From J088 sp003695505 [NCBI: Candidatus Dadabacteria bacterium] (GTDB lineage Bacteria > J088): a stretch of 8,046 bases of DNA. The notes below the pieces were generated by a model. That model searched no databases. It was not told the DNA's origin and saw only the letters and a list, made by a program, of their open reading frames with translations. The position numbers and the translations under genes are program-made. Positions 1 through 8,046 of this stretch are shown piece after piece; position 1 is the stretch's first letter, and each line of letters begins with the position of its first letter. The stretch covers positions 1-8,046 of the forward strand of contig RFIY01000103.1 in the NCBI GenBank assembly GCA_003695505.1. Direction: 5' to 3'.

Positions 1-119
1 ATGAGCTGGCCAGGTGGGATCGCTGCGGTGACCGGTTCGGGTGCCGAGAAGGCCGGACTGGCGGCGAGAAGTACCACGCCAAGCGCCATTACGATGCTAG
101 GATTGCGCGTGCTGCTCAT
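1..119 (-). CDS. N-terminus of an exported protein (partial, runs off window)
   Basis: Only 39 full codons are visible, beginning MSSTRNPSIVMALGVVLLAA. This is a typical Sec signal peptide: a short basic N-region (Arg5), a hydrophobic core at about residues 8-21, then SPAFSA at about 21-26 with a plausible signal peptidase I site, followed by Pro-rich sequence. The ATG overlaps the xseA stop in an ATGA arrangement, and a purine-rich AAGGGG lies four bases upstream inside the last xseA codons, which supports this start and translational coupling. The mature part is missing, so the function cannot be read. From memory, xseA is sometimes followed by a periplasmic M23-type peptidase gene in gammaproteobacteria, but nothing visible here proves that. 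The existence of the gene is fairly secure; its identity is unknown. Confidence 0.7.
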   Translation of the reverse strand, partial: MSSTRNPSIVMALGVVLLAASPAFSAPEPVTAAIPPGQL

Positions 120-1366
120 GCTGCCCCTTCTTCGAGCTGGACCGATTCAATGCGGCTCTGTGCGACGCCATCGGCGAATCGGAGGTCGACTGTCTGCCCC
201 GGGGTAAGATCTGCGGCCCGCGTAACGGGCTGCCCTCCGCACTCCGCCATCGTGTAGCCGCGCGCCAGCGGGCGCAACGGGTCGACACCGTCCAGCCGGG
301 CAACAAGGTGGTTCAGTCGCTGCTGACGTCGCTCGATATCGGTTCGGATCGCGCGATTGCAGCGCGCGAAGAGATCGTCCAGACGCTGTCGTTGCCATTC
401 AAGGCGCCGACCCGGGTGAGGCAGCAGCCGCTGCAACCGCTCGATCCGCTCTCTTTTCTGGTTCAGTGCCTGGGTCAGCGCGCGCGTCAGGCGGTCATGG
501 CCGGCAGTGACATCGGCCAGCAGTTGCCGCCGATCCGGAAAAACGAGTTCTGCCGCGGCACTTGGTGTCGGTGCCCGCAGGTCGGCAACGAGATCCGCGA
601 TCGTCGTATCGGTCTCGTGCCCCACGGCCGAGACGACCGGCACATCCGATGAGAAAATGGCCCGCGCGACGGGTTCGGTGTTGAATGGCCACAGATCTTC
701 GAGGCTGCCGCCACCACGGGCCACGATCAGGACATCGATGCCCTGATGCTGCAATCGGCCAATCGCGGCTGCGATCTCGTTTTCGGCGCCGTCGCCCTGG
801 ACGCGGGTTGGCGCGATGACGATGTCGATCCCGGGATGCCGCCTGCGACTGACCTGTAGGATGTCGCGAATCACCGCACCCTTTGGGCTGGTTGCAACGC
901 CCACGCGTTTCGGCAGGCGCGGAATTCGGCGCTTGCGATCTTCGTCGAACAACCCCTCGTCGCGTAGCCGCGCGCAGAGCTGTTCGAATGCAACCGCCAG
1001 CGCGCCGGCACCTTCGGGTTCAAGCTGCCGCGCAATCACCTGCAACTGCCCACGATCGCGGTAGATCCCCGGTTCGCCGAACAACAGGACCGCCATACCT
1101 TCTTCGGGTCGCCAGCGCAGGCGCGCGGCGTCGCGCGCAAACAGCACGCAGGAGATCTGGGCGACGTCGTCCTTGAGCGTGAAATAGTAGTGGCCACTGC
1201 GGGCGTGCGTCAGGCCACTGATCTCGCCCCGCAGCCACAGCCCCGGAAACAGATCTCGCAGTTGTTCATCGAGCGCCTCGACGGCCTGACTGACCGTCAG
1301 AACCGGGAATCCCTCGCGGTATTCGATCTCGTGCGGTACGTCGAGCAGGGCGACTTCCTCTAACAT
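116..1366 (-). CDS. xseA: Exodeoxyribonuclease VII large subunit
   Basis: Large catalytic subunit of exonuclease VII, which with several copies of XseB degrades single-stranded DNA from both ends in the cytoplasm (family knowledge). The 416-residue product has an N-terminal OB-fold at about 20-115 (GHYYFTLKDD at 59-68), then the catalytic domain with ATSPKGAVIRDI (158-169), VQGDGAENEI (189-198), LIVARGGGSLEDLW (213-226) and VVSAVGHETDTTIADLVADL (244-263). D168, R217, H250 and D253 match the E. coli residues I recall as essential (D155, R205, H238, D241). An Arg/Gln/Leu-rich stretch at about 277-360 fits the coiled-coil region, and LARGYTM (367-373) marks the C-terminal segment. It is about 40 residues shorter than the E. 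coli protein, mostly in the coiled coil. The frame is open upstream, but ATG at 1366 is the first ATG, GTG or TTG after the preceding stop; its ribosome site is weak. No xseB is adjacent. Confidence 0.96.
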   Translation of the reverse strand: MLEEVALLDVPHEIEYREGFPVLTVSQAVEALDEQLRDLFPGLWLRGEISGLTHARSGHYYFTLKDDVAQISCVLFARDAARLRWRPEEGMAVLLFGEPGIYRDRGQLQVIARQLEPEGAGALAVAFEQLCARLRDEGLFDEDRKRRIPRLPKRVGVATSPKGAVIRDILQVSRRRHPGIDIVIAPTRVQGDGAENEIAAAIGRLQHQGIDVLIVARGGGSLEDLWPFNTEPVARAIFSSDVPVVSAVGHETDTTIADLVADLRAPTPSAAAELVFPDRRQLLADVTAGHDRLTRALTQALNQKRERIERLQRLLPHPGRRLEWQRQRLDDLFARCNRAIRTDIERRQQRLNHLVARLDGVDPLRPLARGYTMAECGGQPVTRAADLTPGQTVDLRFADGVAQSRIESVQLEEGAA

Positions 1367-1382
1367 GCAGATCCAGACGTGA

Positions 1383-1404
1383 CGGGTACAACCTATTGTA
1401 CCCG
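1383..1404. repeat. Perfect 8-bp inverted repeat over the xseA -10 box
   Basis: The arms are CGGGTACA (1383-1390) and TGTACCCG (1397-1404), separated by six bases. The repeat covers the candidate xseA -10 hexamer and its expected start site. It could be an operator for a dimeric repressor or a hairpin at the very start of the transcript. The symmetry is seen directly; a function is inference. Confidence 0.55.
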
Positions 1405-1424
1405 CGCGATCGCAGACATTTCCA
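1395..1424 (-). promoter_or_regulatory. Candidate sigma70 promoter of xseA
   Basis: On the minus strand a TACAAT -10 box (1395-1400) lies 18 bases from TGGAAA (1419-1424), which matches four of six -35 bases. Transcription would start near 1388, giving a leader of about 22 bases before the xseA ATG at 1366. The -10 box lies inside an inverted repeat. This was read by eye and has not been tested. Confidence 0.45.
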
Positions 1425-1483
1425 TCGTTGATGGCGCGATTCAGTACGCCAATGAAGGGAAAGCGGTAGCTGTGATGCCTGTG

Positions 1484-4153
1484 TCAGCAGCCTGAATCAT
1501 TGCCGCTGGTATCTTCCAGCCCCCAGACGCTCACCTGGTTTCGGATCGCGGTCACTGCCGTTTGGCACAAACCAGCGTTGTTCGTGATGAAAAAGTCGTT
1601 CAGACCACCGCTGAGTACCGGGAACGACAATTGGCTCAGCGATGTATTGTTGTCCACAATCATATCTCTGCCGATCAGCGAAAGGTCCGGAAACGTAGCC
1701 TGGATCAGGGCAGGGTTGCTAGTCAGCAAAAGCGATCCGTAGATGGCTGCGACCGGGATCGAGACGGTAGTCAGAGCGGCGTTGTTGGAAATGGCGAGGC
1801 GTTCGCTACCGGAAGTCCCGACGGTAGAGAGGCTGGGCAGCAAAAGCGTGTCAAGTGTCGCGTTCCCATCAAATTCCATCGATCCGGAAACCTGAATGAG
1901 TGCGGCTTCGAAGCGGCTGAGCATCGGATTGGCTTTCACGAACAACCCTGCCGGGTTTATGCCGTCCCCGATATCCGTCAGGCGATCCAATGTGATCGCA
2001 GTCAGCGCCGAACCAGAAATCGTCATCGAACCGGCGACGTTGCTGAGTGCGGTCTGGAAGCGCGACAGGGCTGCGTTTCCGGCGACGAGCACTCCGGAGC
2101 CGGAGACGGTTTCCTTTCCGACATCCGACAAGACGGGCAGTGCGACCGTCGTTAATGCGCTGTTGTTAGTGATGTCAATCGCCCCGGGTAGCTGCTGCAC
2201 CGTCATTGAAAGACTTTCCAGTAGCGCGTTGCCTGAAATCTGTGCTGACAGCCCCGAGTCGGACTTGCCCAGAGACTGGAGATCGTTCAGCGCGAGGTCG
2301 ATCAAGGAATCATTATTGACCACCATCAGCGCACCGGCGATACCCGAAACCGCGGTCTCGAAAACTGAAAGCTTCGGATTGTCGCGGACGGTGAGGCCAT
2401 GGTTCCGACCGTCATCTCTGCCAATGAATGGCAGGCGCGGCATGGTTACATAAGTCAGTTCCGCGTTTGCGGCGATCGTGACGGAGCCGGGGCACTGCTT
2501 GACAGGCAACGATACGGCATGAAGCTGCTTGTTGCTCTCGATCAGGAATGAAATCCCCGCCGAATCTCGCCCGATATCGGCAAGGTCATTCAATGTCAGA
2601 ACCTCGAGCGCGTCATTGCCAGTGATGAGGATGCCTCCGGCGGCCGTGGTGACTGGTGCTGTTACCGCCGCGAGTGCATTCAGGTCGCGCAGCACGAGAT
2701 CGCCCCCCAACGTCATCAGATTTGGGAGCTCCAGTGAAACCATTGCTGGATTGTTTGACAATTCCAGATTGCCGCCAATGTTGTACGCCGGCGATGCCCA
2801 GGTGCTGAGGAGCGGATTGTCACAGATTTTTACAGAGCCATTCAATGTCACCGCCGGCAAATACAAGCTCTCCAGGACGGGATTGCCACAGATCCGAACA
2901 TCGTGACCAACCGACATAACCGGCATGACGACTGCCGTGAGTGTCTGAGCAGCGGCAATCTGAACGTCTCCGATCACCGTTTGCACAGGGAGTACCAGCC
3001 GCGAAATGGCCGCCGCTTCCCCACTGTTAGCGTCTGTCACCAGACGAATGTCTCCCGTCACTGTCCAGGTCGTGGGCGACTGGATGTCAATGACGCCGCT
3101 TGCGGTTGCGGCGATGTCCACTCCTCCAACGCGCTGCAATGACGGCAACGCTTCGGCGGAGGCAAATGCTGAATCGAAGACCAGCGTGCCGGTAATTTCG
3201 GTTACAGCCTGGATCAGAAAGAGATCTACGGCGTTGGCGACCGCGTAGTCGCCTTCGATTCGGGTCGGAAACTGTATGGCATTTGCGCCGCAATCCGCCG
3301 CATTGACCGCGCCATCATCATTCTGATCCTCATCCGGCAGGTCGCCGACGCCGTCGCCGTTGAGGTCCCAGCAATGCTGTCCCGAAGTGCCGTTCTGACC
3401 ATCCTGACCGTGACAGTCGTCGACATCGACCAGGCCATCGCCGTTGAGGTCTTCGCCAGGCAGGTCGGGATTGCCGTTCCCGTTCAGGTCCCAGCAGGAC
3501 TGGCCTGCGGTGGTCGGGTCGATCGCGGTGACGGTGAAGTCCGGTATGATCGTTTCCTGCTGGTACTCGACCACCACGGCTGGAGCCGTGGCCGCTGTCG
3601 TACTGGTGCCCTTCGCAACGACGCGATAGCTGCCGACCGGAACCCTGGAAATCGTAAAGGAACCATCATCATCGCTCAATGCGAGCCACGATGTGCCCGG
3701 AATGTAAACCAGGACATGGCCGTCAGATTCGCGTCCGTTGACGTTCACGTTGCCGCTGATGTCTCCGGTAGGTGTAAACACGAGCGTCTCGACCGAGACC
3801 GAGCCCTGGGTCGGGACGGTCAGCGGGTGCATGATGACCTGTTCCAGTGTGTCTGGCCCAGCGGCCGCCTGGAGCTGGTATGCGCCAGCGGCTACGTTGC
3901 GGAATCGGAACTGGCCAGATTCATCCGCGACGACGATCAGCTCGTCTGGACCATCAAGGGTCACCACGGCGCCCGATGCGGGTCCGAGATCGCCGAGCAG
4001 TACCTGGCCCGTCAGGTCGGTGTGGCCCGAACCGACAGCAGGATTGTCATCGGGCTGTCGTAAAACCGGCCCGCAAGCGGACGTTACCGTCAACAGAAGG
4101 CAAAAAGCCGAGGCGCGGGCAATGGAGCCCGTGACGAATGGAAACTTTTGCAT
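1484..4153 (-). CDS. Putative surface lipoprotein with CpReg-like domains, Ca-type loops and L-domain-like solenoid
   Basis: The 889-residue product starts with a signal peptide ending in a lipobox-like TSAC (Cys27). Gly rather than Asp follows the Cys, so outer-membrane sorting is expected. Residues about 46-128 and 131-208 resemble two carboxypeptidase regulatory-like beta-sandwiches (GQFRFRNVAAGAYQL at 80-94; GSFTISRVPVGSYRVVAKG at 164-182). Two Cys-bracketed Asp/Asn/Gly modules (220-247, 261-288) flank a short Gly-rich linker. Residues about 297-860 are repeats of the type NPxLxSLxLPxLxxxGG, resembling receptor L-domain or leucine-rich beta-helix proteins. The C-terminal end has Cys863 and a terminal Cys889, a possible capping disulfide. 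No enzymatic motif is visible. ATG at 4153 is chosen because it begins the signal peptide and has GTGAGG upstream (4164-4169, ten-base gap to GAGG). A role in adhesion or ligand binding at the surface is inference. It sits alone between nadB and xseA, and its codon use looks less GC-biased than theirs. Confidence 0.85.
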   Translation of the reverse strand: MQKFPFVTGSIARASAFCLLLTVTSACGPVLRQPDDNPAVGSGHTDLTGQVLLGDLGPASGAVVTLDGPDELIVVADESGQFRFRNVAAGAYQLQAAAGPDTLEQVIMHPLTVPTQGSVSVETLVFTPTGDISGNVNVNGRESDGHVLVYIPGTSWLALSDDDGSFTISRVPVGSYRVVAKGTSTTAATAPAVVVEYQQETIIPDFTVTAIDPTTAGQSCWDLNGNGNPDLPGEDLNGDGLVDVDDCHGQDGQNGTSGQHCWDLNGDGVGDLPDEDQNDDGAVNAADCGANAIQFPTRIEGDYAVANAVDLFLIQAVTEITGTLVFDSAFASAEALPSLQRVGGVDIAATASGVIDIQSPTTWTVTGDIRLVTDANSGEAAAISRLVLPVQTVIGDVQIAAAQTLTAVVMPVMSVGHDVRICGNPVLESLYLPAVTLNGSVKICDNPLLSTWASPAYNIGGNLELSNNPAMVSLELPNLMTLGGDLVLRDLNALAAVTAPVTTAAGGILITGNDALEVLTLNDLADIGRDSAGISFLIESNKQLHAVSLPVKQCPGSVTIAANAELTYVTMPRLPFIGRDDGRNHGLTVRDNPKLSVFETAVSGIAGALMVVNNDSLIDLALNDLQSLGKSDSGLSAQISGNALLESLSMTVQQLPGAIDITNNSALTTVALPVLSDVGKETVSGSGVLVAGNAALSRFQTALSNVAGSMTISGSALTAITLDRLTDIGDGINPAGLFVKANPMLSRFEAALIQVSGSMEFDGNATLDTLLLPSLSTVGTSGSERLAISNNAALTTVSIPVAAIYGSLLLTSNPALIQATFPDLSLIGRDMIVDNNTSLSQLSFPVLSGGLNDFFITNNAGLCQTAVTAIRNQVSVWGLEDTSGNDSGC
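1604..2971 (-). repeat. Protein solenoid repeats: 22-23-residue units, then about 50-residue double units
   Basis: Repeat starts were aligned on the first strand after the Gly turn. Equivalent residues fall at 396, 418, 440, 462, 485 and 508 (spacing 22, 22, 22, 23, 23). They then fall at 557, 608, 658, 709, 758 and 807 (spacing 49, 51, 50, 51, 49, 49). Each long unit is a pair of rungs in which the second carries a Gly/Ser/Asp-rich insert after a conserved IG, LG or VG (IGRDSAG, IGRDDGRNHG, LGKSDSG, VGKETVSGSG, IGDGINPAG). The copies are diverged in sequence, so this is an old protein repeat, not a recent DNA duplication. Confidence 0.75.
3290..3496 (-). repeat. Tandem duplicate of a 28-residue Cys-bracketed Asp/Asn/Gly module
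   Basis: Within the lipoprotein, residues 220-247 (DNA 3413-3496) and 261-288 (3290-3373) are two copies of the same unit. Each begins CWDLNG, contains two DxNxDG-like loops (for example DLNGDGLVDVDDC in copy 1), is exactly 28 residues long and ends in Cys. The linker (248-260) contains GQDGQNGTSGQ, a short Gly-X-Y-like stretch. Such loops resemble the calcium loops of dockerin, EF-hand or thrombospondin type 3 repeats. The Cys pair at the ends suggests a disulfide closing each module. Calcium binding is inferred from the pattern. Confidence 0.75.
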
Positions 4154-4242
4154 GGGAGAACAACCTCACCGCATAAGAGCCTTGTTCGCAAATTATGATA
4201 ACACGGGTTTGACAGGTCGCCCTCCGCCCGCGACGCCCGATC
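4154..4242 (-). promoter_or_regulatory. nadB-lipoprotein intergenic region with candidate promoter
   Basis: This is the 89-base gap upstream of the lipoprotein gene. On the minus strand an AT-rich segment contains CATAAT (4192-4197), matching five of six -10 bases and placing a start near 4185. The position 17 bases further upstream (GCGACC) matches only the GAC core of a -35 box, so the promoter is weak or depends on an activator. GTGAGG (4164-4169) is the likely ribosome site. No convincing nadB terminator was found, so readthrough from nadB is possible. Confidence 0.4.
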
Positions 4243-5835
4243 CTAAGGGTAGTGCGACAACGGATCGAGCACCGTATCACGGGGGTGATCGCTCGCGCGC
4301 GGGTAATCGAGGGTGTAATGCAGTCCCCGGCTTTCGCGGCGGCGTTTGGCGCTCTGAACGATGATCCAGGCGACCTGCACCAAGTTGCGCAATTCGAGCA
4401 GATCCTTGTTGGGACGGACATTCCAGTAATAATCGAGAACTTCTGCGGCCAGCATTTGCATCCGGCGCTCGGCACGTTCGAGACGGCGACTGGTACGCAC
4501 GATGCCGACGTAGCTGCTCATTGTGCGACGCAGTTCGTCCCAGTTATGCGTGACGATGACCTGCTCGTCTGGTTCAACGGCATCACCATAGTGCCACTCC
4601 AGTGAGCGATCGCCATCGACATCGGGTATGTCGGGTTCCGTGTCGAGAATATGGTTTGCCGCGAAGCGAGCCATGACCATGCCTTCGAGCAAACTGTTCG
4701 AGGCAAGGCGGTTTGCGCCATGCAGACCGGTATGGGCGACTTCGCCGATCGCATACAGTCCGGGAATCGCCGTCTGTCCGTTCAGGTCCGACCAGAGACC
4801 ACCGCATTGATAATGCGCCGCCGGAACAACCGGGATGGGTTCTTTGCGCATATCGAATCCATACGCGAGGCAGGCCTTCAACAGATTCGGAAAGCGTCGT
4901 TCGATGAACTCCGCTGGCTTCATCGAGATGTCGAGAAAGACGCAGTCGGCGCCGGTGCGCTTGATCTCCGCATCGATCGCACGTGCAACGATGTCGCGCG
5001 GCGCAAGTTCCGCCAGCGGATGCACATCCGGCATGAAACGTTTTCCAGCGGCATTGACCAGTACGGCGCCTTCTCCGCGAACGGCCTCCGAGATCAGAAA
5101 ATTCTTCGCCTGTGGGTGAAACAGGCAGGTGGGGTGGAACTGTGTGAATTCCATATTGATCGCGCGGCATCCGGCGCGCCAGCCCATCGCCAGCCCGTCA
5201 CCCGTGGCCACGTCCGGGTTGCTGGTGTACAGGTAGACCTTTCCGGACCCCCCGGTGGCCAGCACGGTTGCGCGAGCGATCCATGGTTCGATGGCACCCG
5301 AGCCAATGTCGAGTACATACGCGCCGAGGCAGGCGTCGGGCTGTTGCTTGAACTTCCGTCGGCGCGTGATCAGGTCGACGCCCATATGGTATTCGAACAG
5401 CTCGATATTCGGATGTTCCCTGGCCCGCGCGGCAAGGGTGCGGCCGATCTCGGCGCCGGTGATGTCGCCGGCGTGCAGAATCCGTCGAAAACTGTGGCCG
5501 CCTTCACGACCCAGGTCGAATTTGCCGTCCTTTCGTGAAAACGGCACGCCCCAGTTGACGAGATCCTGGATGACCGCCGGGCCTTCGGCAACAATGCGCC
5601 GAACGACCTGTGGGTCGCTCAGCCCGCCTCCGGTCTTCAGCGTGTCCGCGATATGCGCTTCGACAGAGTCGTCAGGCGCAATGGCGGCGGCGATACCGCC
5701 TTGCGCACGATAGGTGTTGCTGTCTTCGATGTGTCCCTTCGTCAGGACCGAGACGTGGTGCCGTTCCGCAAGGCGTAACGCCAGGCTGAGACCGGCAATG
5801 CCGCTGCCAAGAATCAGGATGTCCGCCTGTCGCAT
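4243..5835 (-). CDS. nadB: L-aspartate oxidase
   Basis: FAD enzyme of de novo NAD synthesis. It oxidises L-aspartate to iminoaspartate, which NadA condenses with dihydroxyacetone phosphate to give quinolinate; cytoplasmic. The 530-residue product (E. coli 540) starts with the dinucleotide-binding motif [19 protein letters not shown] (6-24), followed by [10 protein letters not shown] (42-51), [15 protein letters not shown] (110-124), ATGGSGKVY (193-201), FTQFHPT (230-236), [13 protein letters not shown] (276-288), [10 protein letters not shown] (337-346) and [17 protein letters not shown] (369-385). The C-terminal helical domain has NLLEL-type sequence ([11 protein letters not shown], 479-489) and [12 protein letters not shown] (501-512). 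E111, H234, R280, H341 and R376 correspond, with a constant offset of ten, to E. coli E121, H244, R290, H351 and R386. SHYP near the end matches the E. coli C-terminus. The start is set by an AGAAGG ribosome site (5846-5851). nadA and nadC are not adjacent. It is divergent from metK. Confidence 0.97.
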   Translation of the reverse strand: MRQADILILGSGIAGLSLALRLAERHHVSVLTKGHIEDSNTYRAQGGIAAAIAPDDSVEAHIADTLKTGGGLSDPQVVRRIVAEGPAVIQDLVNWGVPFSRKDGKFDLGREGGHSFRRILHAGDITGAEIGRTLAARAREHPNIELFEYHMGVDLITRRRKFKQQPDACLGAYVLDIGSGAIEPWIARATVLATGGSGKVYLYTSNPDVATGDGLAMGWRAGCRAINMEFTQFHPTCLFHPQAKNFLISEAVRGEGAVLVNAAGKRFMPDVHPLAELAPRDIVARAIDAEIKRTGADCVFLDISMKPAEFIERRFPNLLKACLAYGFDMRKEPIPVVPAAHYQCGGLWSDLNGQTAIPGLYAIGEVAHTGLHGANRLASNSLLEGMVMARFAANHILDTEPDIPDVDGDRSLEWHYGDAVEPDEQVIVTHNWDELRRTMSSYVGIVRTSRRLERAERRMQMLAAEVLDYYWNVRPNKDLLELRNLVQVAWIIVQSAKRRRESRGLHYTLDYPRASDHPRDTVLDPLSHYP

Positions 5836-5845
5836 CTGCGCGCCG

Positions 5846-5851
5846 CCTTCT
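5846..5851 (-). promoter_or_regulatory. Ribosome binding site of nadB
   Basis: AGAAGG on the minus strand ends ten bases before the nadB ATG at 5835. It supports that start, which lies immediately before the FAD-binding beta strand. Further upstream on this strand the shared AT-rich island (5911-5929) is the likely promoter area, but no good -35 box was found for nadB. Confidence 0.45.
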
Positions 5852-5895
5852 CACGTTGCCCCCGGCACCGCGTTTCGAGGCGCGAGGGCAGAAGG

Positions 5896-5924
5896 GTGGA
5901 ACCCGTTGGATAAACAGTTATAAT
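5896..5924 (+). promoter_or_regulatory. Candidate sigma70 promoter of metK-ahcY
   Basis: A perfect TATAAT (5919-5924) lies in the only AT-rich island of the divergent region. Seventeen bases upstream, GTGGAA (5896-5901) matches three of six -35 bases. The start is expected near 5931, giving a leader of about 69 bases before the metK ATG. The island is nearly symmetrical (TTATAATAA), so it may also serve nadB on the other strand, which is inference. Confidence 0.55.
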
Positions 5925-5941
5925 AAACCACGTTGGCTGCC

Positions 5942-5986
5942 CCGCCGCGTGGCGGCGCGTCTTTCATCTGCACGTTTATCCGAAAG
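5942..5986 (+). other. metK leader with two possible hairpins
   Basis: In the expected metK leader, CCGCC (5942-5946) can pair with GGCGG (5951-5955) around a four-base loop. CTTTC (5961-5965) can pair with GAAAG (5982-5986) around a 16-base loop. It does not match the SAM-II or SAH riboswitch consensus as I remember them, and no U-run follows the first hairpin. The bases before the ATG contain no clear Shine-Dalgarno sequence. A regulatory role is speculative. Confidence 0.3.
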
Positions 5987-5999
5987 CGAACAATCTACG

Positions 6000-8046
<2,047 letters not shown>

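Noticed and set aside
1-207. 68-codon plus-strand frame at the window start
   Set aside because: It lies opposite the end of xseA and the signal-peptide gene, and has no recognisable protein features.
1422-1434. Possible lipoprotein-gene terminator (CCATC/GATGG hairpin)
   Set aside because: It is a five-base stem without a T-run on the minus strand, and it overlaps the xseA -35 box; more likely chance.
3374-4063. 229-codon plus-strand frame, and others opposite the lipoprotein gene (1562-2155, 1896-2453)
   Set aside because: They lie opposite a gene with a clear signal peptide and ordered repeats, and their translations show no domain, start signal or repeat logic of their own.
4216-4234. 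Possible nadB terminator (GTCGC/GCGAC hairpin)
   Set aside because: The stem is only five bases with a nine-base loop, and no T-run follows on the minus strand.
5856-5999. N-terminal extension of metK from ATG at 5856
   Set aside because: The extra 48 residues have no counterpart in MetK proteins, and the segment holds the TATAAT promoter box.

Overview
The window looks like a GC-rich, gammaproteobacterial-type chromosome segment. It carries four housekeeping genes (xseA, nadB, metK, ahcY), one large accessory-looking lipoprotein gene and the first codons of a secreted protein. The lineage call is inference. XseA, NadB and MetK align along their length with the E. coli proteins as I remember them. 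AhcY is the longer form, with an internal insertion, that I associate with beta/gammaproteobacteria such as Burkholderia and Xanthomonas. No mobile element, tRNA, rRNA or CRISPR array was seen, and no gene-free stretch exceeds about 165 bases.

Left part (1-5835): everything is on the minus strand, transcribed right to left, in the order nadB (L-aspartate oxidase), then an 889-residue putative surface lipoprotein, then xseA (exonuclease VII large subunit), then the start of an exported protein that runs off the window. The last two overlap by ATGA and look translationally coupled. The lipoprotein gene separates two unrelated housekeeping genes and has its own candidate promoter, so it looks like an accessory gene in a core backbone.

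Right part (5836-8046): a 164-base divergent region separates nadB from metK and holds a perfect TATAAT box for metK. metK (S-adenosylmethionine synthetase) is followed after 58 bases by ahcY (S-adenosylhomocysteine hydrolase), open at the window end. The pair forms an activated-methyl-cycle unit: MetK makes SAM, and AhcY removes the SAH left after methylation.

The most unusual content is the lipoprotein. It has a lipobox, two carboxypeptidase-regulatory-like beta domains, two 28-residue Cys-bracketed Asp/Asn/Gly modules, and a long solenoid. The solenoid changes from a 22-23-residue period to a roughly 50-residue period halfway along. Weaker signals are a perfect inverted repeat covering the putative xseA -10 box, a structured metK leader without a clear Shine-Dalgarno sequence, and an A-rich metK-ahcY spacer. 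I found no convincing evidence of an entirely new multi-gene system.
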